From assembly GCA_015680685.1 (NCBI GenBank), contig MNCI01000001.1, forward strand, positions 371,343-435,342: a DNA stretch of 64,000 bases, in the 5' to 3' direction. The notes below the pieces were generated by a model that was not told the origin of the DNA, ran no database searches, and saw only the letters and a list, made by a program, of their open reading frames with translations. Below are positions 44,250-57,329 of the stretch, one piece after another. This DNA is from Gnetum montanum (Eukaryota > Streptophyta > Gnetopsida > Gnetales > Gnetaceae). How positions within the stretch are numbered: the first letter of the stretch is position 1; each line of letters starts with the position of its first letter. A program made the position numbers and the translations under genes.

Positions 44250-46944
44250 GTATAAGCCACCTCATCAAGAAGTGCTAGTAGGTAATGTCTAAGAGAAGAA
44301 TCCCACTAATGTGCCTACTTAGCATGGGAAAAAGTTGAAGGAGCTAGGTGTAGACATATGAAATCTCTAAAGTTGTGCCTCTAGGTCCATCATCCTTGCT
44401 CAAAGCTATCAATTCTATTCATGCATTGATCCTTTCTCTTGAAGGAGTACTTGTTACTATTCCTCAACATTAGCTTAGAAATTCTCATGACTCCTTTTCT
44501 CCTACAAGATCTCACACTGGGGCATGTTTAACTTGACCATCACTCAATGGGGTTTCTTTTATAGTGCATTAAGTAGTTGGCCCATAGAAGTTTGGACCAC
44601 ATAGAGATACCTCCTTTGTTCCACCTACACATCCTCTTCAACTTCCCTAAGTCTCGTTTCAGGGACATGGATAGTTGCTTTATGATGGAGAATATATAGG
44701 TTTTCCAAAAGGTCAATTTCCTCTTACAATATTAGCTCACTTGGAACCATTTATTGGATTTTCTAATGCAAGGTGTTGGATTTCAATGGGTCTACCCATC
44801 AATATCATGTGCTCATTCCAAGAATGAGCTTATCCTTTGGTGTGCATTGAAAAATTTTAACTAAATATTGTAAATACATAAGCCTTGGCTCTTTAGTAAT
44901 TTGATAACCTTATCCTTCACCTCACACATCTTCCCATGTACTTATTCATTCAATAAAGCTACAAGTTTATGCAGTCTATGCACCTTGGCATCCTAGGTTA
45001 CCTGCTCAATCAAACGGAACTTTCTAAGCTCATCAATTTCCATGGTCATCTTTTTTACTAGATTTTACCATAAGTTCTAGTGATCCTTTTTTGTGAAAAG
45101 GTGATTTGACTTTTATCCGCTTACACCTAATAAAAAACGAAAAGTAACAACTTCTCCTTTTTTTTATCATCCTTTCCCATTGTTGGGACTAATACTTTAA
45201 CATTATTATTTGCTAGTCCAATCTATGTTTCATAAATATAACTTCTTTAATAACCTAGCACTCCTAGAAAATTTTAGCCTACAGGCACTCAATTCACATC
45301 TCTAGAGTGATTGTAGAAGGTTCAGGTACTCATGGTGTAAGATGTTCCAATTATTTGTGTAACCATCATAACTTAGCTTAGCTTCTCTACAACTCCCATA
45401 GATAGAATGTTCTATCAACATAATTGGTTTTCAACTCAGTCCATACCTTAATGAGTTTAGTTTCTACTATACTATCAAAGTTCCTTAATAGAAATTGGGC
45501 ACCAAGATCAACTCTCTGATTCTCCTTCATCTAGTGGCTAGTTGTAGGTTGATTAGTGCGTACCTGGAGAACTTTAACTACATGGTAGATGTTATGCATG
45601 ATTTGCTTTAATCCATGTGATAAGGAAGGCACATGAGTGTCAGAATGAATAAGAACATTAAAATAATTCATGGATAGATCATTTAACAATGTGGGAGGAA
45701 CCCAAAAGAGGTATTACCTTATTGCTTCACCAAACATAATGGCTTTCATCATTTGTAAGAAATTGTTATTAGGGTCGTTAGAATCTTCAATGTAAATTAT
45801 CCTAGCCTGTCCCTCATCTTTGATGTGCATTACAAACTAAGAACCACAACTAGGAAAAGGTTCTTGGCTTTACCTCATGCTGAAACTAGAAGGTAAGAAA
45901 ATGATCTTAAGTTAGGATATGGAATAAATCTATGAAAGGAATCTCATCCTTCAAGTCAGGTACATCTGTAATGATCTCATAACTTCATCTTAGAGCAGCC
46001 ACCATCATGTTCTCCTAGTTTTCCATTTCTATTGTTGTGGGATATCTTCCCACATGGTTGACTATTCCTACTAGTTCACAGAGCTTTCACATTAATCGTG
46101 GAAAGGCATAGATCTCCCTCTTATCTCTTGCCAAATCTTTAATTTTCTAGATTAGGGCCTTGTAGAGAAAATAGGAGATATTTATGGTACACTTTTTCCT
46201 TACCATGGCCATAGCTTGAGTCCCTAGAGTAGAGATACTTGATGGTTGTTTGATGGGAATCAAGTTATAGCTAATAATTTTTCAAATGGCATTTTGAACT
46301 ATGAGAACTTTAGACATCTTTCCCTCAACATTTTCTATATTAAAGGCCTTTAGCATGACCATAGACATGAGCTTAGGCTCAGTATTTTAGATCTATGGTT
46401 ACCAATTATTTGCTAGTTTATTTGAAAATCTTGTAACCTATGAGATTGCCCAAAAATAGGCACAAGAACTCCATCAACAAAATTCATGGCTCCATCAATA
46501 ACAAGATTCTTATAAAATTCCTTTACCTCATAGTAGTCCTATGAGAATTATTGAGCTTAATAGGGCCAATCTAAAGGAATTAATAGTAATTTTTATTCTT
46601 ATGGATGGATCATTGGTGGACATTATGAGCACTCACACCCTCTAGAATGTCATTAGTATCCTCTTCATCATCTTCTACTAGCTTGTTTGGTACTTGTTCA
46701 ATTGCCTACTATTGCATACATGCTTAACCTAACAATCGAGGATGTGATTCGTTACCTCATAATTTGCTTCTTGGTGGAGGCCTTTTTGGAGTAGGACCTG
46801 TAGGCTCTAGATTAGAAGATCTAACTTCTTCCCCCTCTTCCTCTTTGAGAATCAATGATGCATGCAAAGGTATGCAACTAGAGGTATTAGATTATTCAAT
46901 CTCAACCCTCCGTAATCTATTGAGCTTGAATGGTAATCTCCTCT
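44250..46944 (-). pseudogene. Family C post-pol ORF with a plant-transposon-type domain (decayed)
   Basis: The minus strand carries a broken long frame of about 2.7 kb, the same length as in family A. Its N-terminal part is acidic and Pro-rich (LKEEEGEEV, TPKRPPPRSKL, LVEDDEEDTNDILEG). Then comes EFYKNLVIDGAMNFVDGVLV and PIFGQ, like the 'FY.NL ... V.G..V' start of the putative plant transposon domain. At about 46,070-46,125 follows YAFPRLM (stop) KLCELVGIV, equivalent to LPFPCLIHKLC in family A. The C-terminal part (44.4-45.1 kb) looks Lys/Glu-rich. Sequence identity to family A is low but the block order is the same. No function can be given. Confidence 0.55.
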
Positions 46945-48992
46945 AAATGATTAGTTGTGAAATTTACTAAAAACCAAGTGAGTTTTCCTAGGAATCATAC
47001 TAACATTGCAAAAATTATGCATGACAACAATGATGAATACAACCCTTGGGAAATACTTGAAAAAACATCATCATAACTATTAAATTATTTCATGCATGAA
47101 CAAATATGAATAAGGTAGAAATATTTAAATAACTATCAACTATATTAAATGCATACCAAAATTGATGTTTTTCCCCCATGATGAAGTTACAAGACACTTG
47201 GATTGAACCGTAACTAGACAACCAAGGATAGAAAGACCCAAGAAGAATGTGTATAAATATATCACCAATCCATTTGATATGGTGAAAAATCCAATAAATT
47301 TTCACTTGTTTAAGCCAATTAGTTAAGAAAAATGAGAAGAGATAAAATGAAAAGTATTAGAAGTTTTTAGGAGCCACTTCATCTTATATAGAGGGTCATT
47401 AATGTAGGGGGTGTGTTGGCACAAGGGAGTTAATTCCCCTACACAAACACAGGAGTGCATCAATGCACTTTTCCAAACAAGGGAGAAATGTCCAACTTCA
47501 TCCACAATGCCTCAACTTATCTTTTGTAACTATGTAAGTAATGTACAAGCTCCACCACTCATCAAAACCATCATTTATTGACCTTACAAGGTGTATGAGA
47601 ATCAAGACAAGAAGATCTTTATAAGTAAAACTTAGATGACATCATAAGTTATGGAAAATAATTTGATTCATTTAGCCATTTCCATGAACCCAAGACTACA
47701 AATTAAGGGTTAGAATAATAGAAGATTGAGTATAGCATCAAAAATCATGAAATATAGGCACAATTGAGATGAATTGATAGAGTTTATAATGCTCAAATCT
47801 TGAAGAAAGAAAAATCAAAACTCACATAAGTGAAAGGCCAATCAAGTATTGTATGCAATGCAACCCTCATTGTCATTGGGAGATAAGGGTTGTCTCACTC
47901 ACATATGATGCCAAGTCACTTAGGATTCATAGGTGGGTCCTTCCTAGAGTATGCACTTGTCTTTATTACCCTTGTGAATCCCATTAATAAAACACTTGTA
48001 GATTTTTAACAACTAGTAAGACATTAGTATCAAATGCTAGTTTGTCTCCTTGGATGACTAGGTCTCATTCTATGCTTTTCTCAATTAGCCTTTTGCCAAA
48101 TACAACCATGGATAATAATGAAATATGAAGGATGATGAAGGAATAATGGATGAGAGAGAGAAAGGAAAAGAGTGCAACATCACTAGATTCCTAGCCAATT
48201 ATTAAATTAGTTCATGCAACATGTGAGCATGTTCTATATCCCATGAGAGATTTGCTCTCACATCATTTCACTATTACTTGTCCATACAATAGGGATTGGC
48301 CTCCAAGTCTCTATTCTAAGTGCAAGATCATACTAATCACATCCAATGCCATCTAGCCTTGATTATTCTATGATCTAACAATTGATGTAGACCAAACCAA
48401 GGCAACATATAACCAAACATCTAGAAATTAAGATTCCAGTTTGGTTTTCCTTCATCCATGCACATAAACATAGTAGGATCCCCAAATTTTATTGTATTGG
48501 AAATCTCTCATCAATTTCCTTGGTTGCACTAATCAATCCCATACCCAAAAATGAGCATAATACCATGATAATCAAGAAAATATCTTTTGGATTTAAATAT
48601 AGTTTAGGATTAGGTCAAAGATGAGGATTTTAGACCCTTAGAACAAATGATTAGGGACTTGGGTAAAAGCAGCAACTGACATTACCAAGATTTACAAACA
48701 AAGAGACTTCTAGGACTTCATGGCCATGGTTTGGAATGAAATAACATTATGAGAAGATCACTTATTTTTGATTATTTCATAGGAAGAGGGCTTTTAATGT
48801 AGCATGGGAATCATTGAAATGATTGAAGTACTAGATTACCACTTGGAGTCTTCAACTTGCATGAACATGAGAATTCATCCCCCACCACATTACTCGTATA
48901 GGTTCATGAAATCACAAATCTCTTCTAACCAAGATGGCTAGGTAAGTTACCATGTATACCTTGGTTCAATCACATCGATTAGACCCATCCAC
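46945..48992. other. Family C spacer; no recognised gene
   Basis: Includes a minus-strand TATA-like CTATATAAGATG at about 47,388 and, at 47,925-47,985, ATAGGTGGGTCCTTCCTAGA with TGTCTTTATTACCCTTGTGA, which matches the spacers of families A and B. Integrase should follow at higher coordinates but the contig ends at the n at 48,993. Confidence 0.45.
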
Positions 48993-48993
48993 N
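48993..48993. other. Single-n contig join at the start of duplication copy 2
   Basis: Sequence left of the n is family C spacer DNA; to the right it begins within the R repeat. The physical adjacency of the two sides is not shown by the sequence. Confidence 0.85.
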
Positions 48994-49540
48994 TATATAG
49001 GTTTACAAAATTTATGTCGAAGAAAATAATATATCTCTAATAATTTCTTATTAAGGAAAGAATTCTGAAAATTCTGAATTTTTTTTATAATGTACAGAAA
49101 AACTTTATTCTTGAGAATAAGATACAAAATATGGGGAAAGAAAAACACTGAAAAAACCTCTTGAGAAGAAAAAACTTAGTTTCTTTTCACCCAAAAAAGA
49201 TAGCTTAGTCTCATGGAAACTATTGACTTAAGAATTTTATTTTTGACAAATGCTTATTCAATTCACTATCTTGAAAATGAATAAGGAAATTATTAAGAAA
49301 TAAGAATATTAATGGTTTACAATTTACGTTATGCTTGTACACAATGAGAAATTTAAACTTTTTTAAAAAAGTAAATATTTTCCTTATCATAGCCTCATCC
49401 CAACTACAAGGCTTCGTTTTGTGAGTTCTTATTTTGCCTTTTTTAACCATTGGCCTTTGTTAAGACCAAAATTAATATTAATTTTCAATTTACTTTGGGT
49501 TTCCTTTGGTTATTTTCCCTCTACATCAAATAAAAAACCA

Positions 49541-52500
49541 TTTCTCTAGGAACCAAAGCTACATGACTAAATATGACCAAACCATCTGAGGTGACTTTTC
49601 TTACTACTTATGAGTAATATCCCAAAAAATGAAATATATAAATTAATAAGTTTAAGTAAAATGTAATGTTAATATTTTACATTGTAATTAGCCTACTCAA
49701 CATTAGAACATAAATAGTTATTATGTCTACCTAAAAATATTATAATTCCATGAATACTAGAAGGGGTTAAATAGTTTTGTACAAAACTCATCTATCTACC
49801 AATCCTCTTTTAAATTTTTATCCATCATATAATCCTTTATTCTATCTCAACTATTTTCTATTAAATCACCTTATATTTAAGAGAGCCCAATTTCTCAACT
49901 TGATGAGGTTAAACTAATCATCAAGAGGAAGGACTAGAGAGGAAATAAATGCTTAAGATACTACCTCAAGAATAACATACATTATATATTTTTGCAAAGC
50001 ATTTAGAATTCTACTACAATTATTAATTGTAGTATTAATATTCATCTTGTTCATAGTAAAATAAGTCTTTTATGAATTATAAATGTATTTTAAAAAATCA
50101 ATTTAAAAACTTTTAAATCTATTTTGTAGAGTTCTATAATAGTGTCTTATGATTTCTTCCTGAATTTATATAAGTGACAACTCACATTTTTTGTGAGCTA
50201 GAAGTCAAGAGTGCATGTTTTTGATGGTAAACTACTATAAATTCTAAATGTCACTTAGCAATTCATTTTGTACAACTTCTATACCCTTATAGGTTGACAT
50301 TGATGTCAAGAATCTATAGTAAAATATCAACTAATTTTTTTAAAAAAATATTTTTACTAGAGCATAGATTGTTTTGGTAAAAGATGGTTACTTTCAAAAA
50401 TAATTCTTCTTTAACTAACTTAAAACTTTAACATATATTTTAGGAATTTTCAATACATACTTAGGTGCTTAGTCTTGTTCATAGGATACTTTTTAATTCA
50501 TGTTTATGATTAATTATTTTACAAGTTAACCAAACTCTTATTTTCTTAATCAAAGCCCTTTCTTTGTCATATATTAGAAATTATTTTTCTTAAAAGGTAA
50601 ATCTCTTTTCATAGTTACACTATTTTTAGCACATATAATTAGATAAACATCTTTTGATTTACTAAGCTTCTTAGAAAAAATAACTTCTTTTGATAAACAT
50701 ATGGCCATCTAACATAGTTATTTCTAGTGTAATAAGATAATATTTGATTAAGATGAAGCCATTATACTTTAAGTCTTTAACCAAAAACTATATTAGAAAA
50801 ATGAACAACAAAGGGCTTATTATCAATACAAAAAGTTGGGAAAAACAAAGAAGAATAACTCTAAAGATTGTCAAGACTAATGTTATAAGGCTTTTAAGAA
50901 AGATATCCTTTGATCTTATACTAGAATTTTTAAAATTTTTTAAAGAAATATAAGAACCATTTATCTAAATTCTAACATTAGTAAAAATCATTTTACTACA
51001 GTGCATTGCTTGCCTACCTTAGGAATAACCTATCTTCCCATTAGTAAAATGATATCTTAGTAGATCTTGTTAGTTCTAGTATTCACTTTGGTAACTCTTA
51101 CTCCATTCATTCTATATGCCCATGCTGTAGTTTAGAAGCAAGATAAAGAAACAAATTTAACATGCCCAATTTCAAGGTAATAGAAGCCCATAACGACATA
51201 TGAAAATATGGTAAAAGAACATAGTCAAAGCTCAAATCTCAAAAGAAGACAAAGATCAAGTGAAAGAAATTTTTTTTTTTTTTTTTGTAAAAATAGTAAA
51301 AAGAAAGAAAGAATTAAAGCCATGTAATTTATATTTCAATTATTATGTCACATATAACAAGATAAGAAATTCTATTATTTTTACTTATACTAAATGTTTG
51401 ATGGACAGATGTAATTGGAAAATGACCCCAATCTCTCATGTCTCTTGAATTTCTAGCATAATTTTCTATAAAATTGGCTTCTCCAATTATCTTCTAGTAT
51501 GTCCCCATCATTTGGCTAGAAATATGTGGGCAAACCATGTTTGTATGAGATGTACTTAGTGGCATTAAGATAAATTTGATGTTACAATAATAAGATCAAT
51601 TATGTTACAAAATTTTCCACTCCAATAACTTTCATCATCAATTCATCATATTCACAAATTCATTGTTCCAAGAAGTTGAATAGTCACATTTGGGGCTATT
51701 TTTGTGTAATAGATTTCAACTATTAAATAAACTCAAAATCAATTCCAAATTTTCAAGTAGCTAGATTGTTGAAAGATCTTTGTATTAAGTATTCACTCAC
51801 CTCATAAATCTCTCAAATCATAGAGATATTCATCATGAAAATCACCAATTTCTATTTTGAACACTAAACAGTTGTATTCAAGATCCAACTTTTGAGACAT
51901 ATTTGAATTATAAAAAAACTTTAAATTAATCTGAAATACCATAGGCTTATAGATTGTAGAATGGGTTTTCCAACAAGCCTAAGATCAGCCTAAAACTCAT
52001 CAAGATCATGAAGATATTGCAATTAAAATATAGAAAAAAATTTATTTTTGCTTAGTTAGGTTACCCACATCATTCAATATATTGGGTTGCCAAAAATCTG
52101 CAAAATAAAAAATGCTTTTAAATCTTCTTACATCTAACAAAATCAACAAATCTTATAAGATTCACTAATTTATCAATTCCTTTTGGTGATAGAAGATGAA
52201 ATTTCAAAGAAGGGATTCCAAGAGTATCATATTCCTTAAGTTACTTGTAAGTGTTTCATGACACATAGTTCATGAATTTGTAATCATTAGAGTTTCTTCA
52301 TAAATAATATCAGTTAAGTACTTATCATTAAAATAATAATAATGAATTTAAGTTTTTTTCTTTGATTTTAGATTGAATGTTATACTATACAATTCAACAA
52401 TATTAATAATTTTTTGAAAATCACCTTCTATTTCTCTAATTAGCATAAACATGTCATTAGTAAATTAGTAATGAAAGACCATACTACCATTAGGAAGATT

Positions 52501-52570
52501 TATGTTACAAGCATGACCTAACATACCATTAAATCTAAGGACAACACTTAAAGCATAAAAAGAAAGATGA
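49541..52570. other. Segment X, copy 2; no recognised gene
   Basis: Same anonymous AT-rich DNA as 16,420-19,420. A T-run at 51,270-51,285 expands a site that has only a short A/T mix in copy 1. Confidence 0.5.
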
Positions 52571-52984
52571 AAAAAATAAGGAGTATGGAACATCCTTAGA
52601 TTATTACCCAAAGGCCCAATGCTCACTTCATCAAGGTGGTTCTTAGTAGGATTATTAGATGAGTGAAAGCCTAATCTCTCTTAAGTGGTTATGCCCAAGT
52701 TCATACCCAAGTCTTACAACTTGAGAAATAAACACTTTACCATTATTACAAGTCATGGTCCCTTAGCAAGGCGCATTCTTGCTTAATAGATATTCCAGGA
52801 TGAATAGAAGGAAACAATATCCAAGTCCTTGGATAAATATTACAAAATGTGCATTGATTAATAATGTTTACATATTTTTCTCAAAATATCTTTCCAATCT
52901 ATAATGTCTAATAATTTTCAAAATGAAATCCTACTTGAGAAAACCATAAGTTTTAGTGAAGTCAACCTAAAAGAGAATAAAACC

Positions 52985-53400
52985 CTAACAAGTATTAGAT
53001 GCTTAATTCATTGCCTTTGCTATATTTATTTATTTCATCCTAGCCTTATATCAACACAATGAGGTTGATTGTATTGAGTTTTCTTTTAGCATTTGCCTTA
53101 TTTAAGAGCTATATACTTGTCTATTTATCAGTTTTACATATCTTCTTTAATCAATTTTTCTATGTGTTATTTTGTTTCTCTTTGTGTGACTTTTAGGATT
53201 GTAATATGGAAATATTTTTTATACACTTATTATTTGATCTTTTTAAGATATGGCCAAATCATCTAAGCTACTACTTTTATAAATCTTCTTTAAAAGTCAT
53301 TCCAAGCTTTCATTTAATGTATGTATTATGTAATTTATCTCTTTTCATAGTATTCAACATATATATAAGTATCTACATTTCTTCACTATGATTTTACTAT
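52985..53400 (-). pseudogene. LINE ORF2 3' end (minus strand), fossil in copy 2
   Basis: The plus strand reads TCCTAGCCTTATATCAACAC and then AATGAGGTTGATTGTATTGA, the reverse complement of a LINE 'DP..L.LG' end. Further on it has ATGGCCAAATCATCTAAGCT, typical of the GHV.RR part of plant LINEs. It is more diverged than the LINE piece at 55.7 kb. It lies in the part missing from copy 1. Confidence 0.55.
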
Positions 53401-53548
53401 CCAAAATAAAACTATTCTTCATAAAACTTGTTTATACTTTACTAATGAAACAAAGAACAAAATTCAACCTATTTGCAAGACCTTTAGTGATAATTTTATA
53501 AATAGTACTAAAGGGTTTGATAGTTCTTTAGTTATTTATCCACTAGAG

Positions 53549-53565
53549 TTTTTTTTTTTTTTTTT
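53549..53565. repeat. T17 homopolymer beside GGAATATGCC
   Basis: This run corresponds to the T-run that ends the N gap in copy 1 (19,839-19,858). It could be the poly(A) tail of a minus-strand retroposon extending to the right. Confidence 0.5.
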
Positions 53566-55729
53566 GGAATATGCCTACTGTAGTATCTTCTATCATATCA
53601 TAGGCTAGTAGGGAAATATTTAAAAGAATAAAATAAAATAAAATAAAAGTTACAACACCACTTAATAACTACACTATATTCCAAAAATAGAATACGAAAG
53701 ATTAAACAATAGGAATACAACAAATCATTCACATTAAGAATAAAGAAAAAATAAGGAATATAAATAAACATAGTACAATGGTCCCTTCGCAAAGTAAAGA
53801 AAAATAGTTCCTTGTCCATTACCATATAACAAATGCTAATATCATGCTATTGATTAATAAAATCTATAGCAATACCAACCACCTATGATAAAATAGAAAT
53901 AAATAATCAAAATGATATCAAATAGGGATAATTCTATTCACATGAGACCTCTACATAGTTTTATATCACATGTGTATGAAAATATTCTAAAAGTAACAAT
54001 TACATAATTTGACATATTATATTGATTTTCAATAATAATAGTCCACATAGTATCAAAATAGTATTTGAATATTATCTAGTTTAGCTATATATTTAGGATA
54101 TATATCTATTACTTGGTCAAGGAGTTTTTTAAATATTTTTGAAATTAATAAAATCTAAATTTGATTCACTAAGGATTACTTTTTATGTTAAAAATAAAAA
54201 TCAATACCAGTTTATGTTATTCAATGATAAATCTTATAAAAAAGGTCATTGCTTCACCTAGCTTTATGACAAAATTGTATCTCAAGGAACAAAATCTAAG
54301 TAACAAAGTAGAGGTAGTTCGCCTCTCCATAAAACTCTTATCTAAAATAATAATTCCCATGAAAATGTTACTCTTATTCTAGAATTATGATGATAATTAT
54401 TTATTTACTGTGACAAAGTCTAGGAACTTAGTAGTTAGCCTCTTGGTCATAATTCTCTTTCTTAGCTATTATGATGAGAGAATAATTGTGATCAAGAGAG
54501 CCCCTCTTCACCATGAAATGATAGAGCATCTAGAATGTTAAGAATGGTACAAAAATTTAGATTTTTATAATTATTAACTAAAATTACAAAACCTTTGTTA
54601 GAGGTATTTTAGAGTTGCAAGATAACAAACCATAAGAATCCACATCAAAAATCTCAAATCATAGCCTAAACTTGATAAAACTTAGATCCAAAATAATAGA
54701 TCAAAACCTTAAAACCTATAATAAACTTGCTAAATCCTCATGTTAAAAGTAGTAAAAAGATAGATAACATGAAGAATCATTAGATCTAACCAATACTAGA
54801 AGAATAAACATAATACATGTGTAAAATTACTAAATGTAAATTGAAAATATGAGGAATTGGTATATCTTTTCTACTTCATGATTTAATTAAATCCTAGGCC
54901 TCAAATTTCTTTTGAAACATTACCTTTAATCCCCACCTAGAAAAGGATTTGCTAACATATTAGATGTATTTACATAAAAAGAAAGAAAATTAATATTTTG
55001 ACAAACCCTAACTAATAGCACCTAAATCTACCCTTTTAGATGTAAGCATAGCATCCCTTCTAATGCTTCAATTAGATGCATACACAAACTTGTAATAGTG
55101 AGATAAGACAAATGCTTAGGAAAAAGTGTTTAGGATGTTTATCATGGATTTACATTTCTAAAATACATGAGCCTCTAATATAAAAATAAATTTACAACTC
55201 TATTTTTATATTTTATTTCATCTTAGTTCTAAAGCATTTGTTTAAGATCCTAGATAAAATGACTAGGTATGCATACCATTTAAGTATATCTTTAACTTAC
55301 TTGGGACCAATAGTTAAAGTAGAGTTGTTGAAATTAACTATAACTACGCTCCAAGATATATAGCCAACATGATGCTTAAAAAGCATTATAAAGGAATATG
55401 ATGATGCTTGAAATATGACTAGAGGTAATAAGTTTTACTTGTAAATATTTGTCACATAATGAGTTAACCACTTAAGCCAGCTTTCATTTGTGAAATAAGA
55501 GTTAAAAGACCTTATAACATTCCAAAATTTATAGCTATACCAATTTAAAAGTAATCACATAACATACATCTTGAATACTTGAATCCACAACCATAAAAAC
55601 ACATGCCCTAGTATAGTAACTTATGCAGGATCCATAATAATGTGTATAAAATAATTAAAATTATTATCATATATCAAGCTTGTAGAAAATATAATATAGC
55701 CACAATTTGATAGTAGCCCAAGTTATGAG

Positions 55730-56132
55730 CTTGATTCCAATTGATTATCATTATCATTATTATTCTAGCCTAGTCTCAATAACATGGGGTCGGCTACATG
55801 AGTTCTTTTGCACTATTTTCCTCTATGAAGAGCTAGATCTTTATTTATTTGTAGTTCCTTGAAATCATCTTTGATCGTTTTTTCTCACATCTTCTTTGAT
55901 CTTCCTTTTGGTGGCTTTCCTAGAATAGTGTTATAGCAATATTTATTTATAGACTCATTATCTAATCTTCTTTGCACATGTTCAAACCATATAAGTTATC
56001 ATTCTTATAGCTTATTTGAAATAGTAGCCACTCCAAGTGTTCCTCTAATGTATGTATTATGCATTTTATGTCTTTTAGTAACATTTAGTATCCATTGATG
56101 TATTCACATTTCTACCACATTGATTTGTTATT
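55730..56132 (-). pseudogene. LINE ORF2 3' end (minus strand), copy 2
   Basis: Counterpart of 22,020-22,422 with few changes. One difference restores the commoner text: GGTCGGCTACATGAGTT here, GGTCAACTACATGAGTT in copy 1. It ends exactly at the LTR start at 56,133. Confidence 0.75.
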
Positions 56133-57320
56133 TGATGAGTGGTGGGTAGTATCTATGCCCAATCATATGAATCATAATTATTCACATGCAATCCCGTCAA
56201 ATTTATTAGACTTAGTTACCTAAGTTGCTGATATTCCTAAACAATGAATTGTGTAGTTGTAGGTCATTATCTTTCCAATTCATACTTGTGTTAAACTATG
56301 CATATGGCTATGTGTGGTTGAGGCACAAGATATTTATTTTTATGTTTTTTATTATTTTTCTCCTATTTGCTAGATGATTGAATGAAAATTTGATAACTAA
56401 ATTAATTAACTACTTTATTAACTAACTATCCTGACATGGAGTATCTATTCCTATTTTCCATACATATCCTAACATATATTAATTCTGCTAGGTTACCAAG
56501 TATATACTATAGGATGTACCAAGTATCCACTACTAGGATTACCAAGTGTTAATATGTTATACTTGAAATGATCATCCTCACATGGCTTATGAATGATAAT
56601 ATTAATTAATTAAGAATAAGAAAGTAAATCTCATTTAATGTAAAGTGCTGGAAAGTAGAATTAAGCTAGTCTAACTACTGCAATGGATGTAGGAAATTTT
56701 GATTTTACTATAGTCCATGCAAATGTGTCTAGGTACATAGGCACTCAAATAAAATGATATACAATCTTATAAATCCATACTGTGGGCACTCAAAGGAAAA
56801 ATATTCTAACTCTCGAAGGAGGAAACCACAAGAATCTAGCTAAGGCTAAGATCAGAAGGTACCATAAATGTGAGGGGTATCCGTATTTATATAGGAAATG
56901 ATTGCATCAATGTCGATGTACCTGCATCAATGTCGATGTACCTACATCAATGCATCCTATCATGTGTCAATGGGGATATGTTGACAAAGTTGCATCAATA
57001 GGCAGGCATCGACATAGCTTGTATCATCATACCTCCATGATTTAGTAAAAACTTGTCCTTGAGTAAACAAAATTGGGATCCATATTTTTACAAAATATAG
57101 GGAAAGTATGGAATTTATTTATAGATAGATTGACTGACTAACTAACTAACTCTAAGTGTCAGATTGTACAATTTCATAAAAATGAGTATCCTTTACAACA
57201 ACATTAGACACATAGACAAAATTGTAGTAGGCACCTATTGAATGGATGAAGGTGGAATGAACTTTTATAATGTGACTAAGGATGAAGGCTCTTGTAGTGC
57301 ACATGGTTCTTCATCTTTTC
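56133..57320 (-). mobile_element. Family A LTR, copy 2
   Basis: Counterpart of 22,423-23,620, with the TGATGAG end, the minus-strand TATA box (about 56,884-56,894) and a two-unit 20-bp minisatellite (56,903-56,942). Near 57,010 it lacks a short GATAGTTC-type stretch present in copy 1. Confidence 0.65.
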
Positions 57321-57329
57321 TTAGTGTTG

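Noticed and set aside
46764-46946. Plus-strand 60-codon frame rich in Gly at its start
   Set aside because: It is the antisense of the family C post-pol ORF N-terminus (Pro-rich on the real strand).
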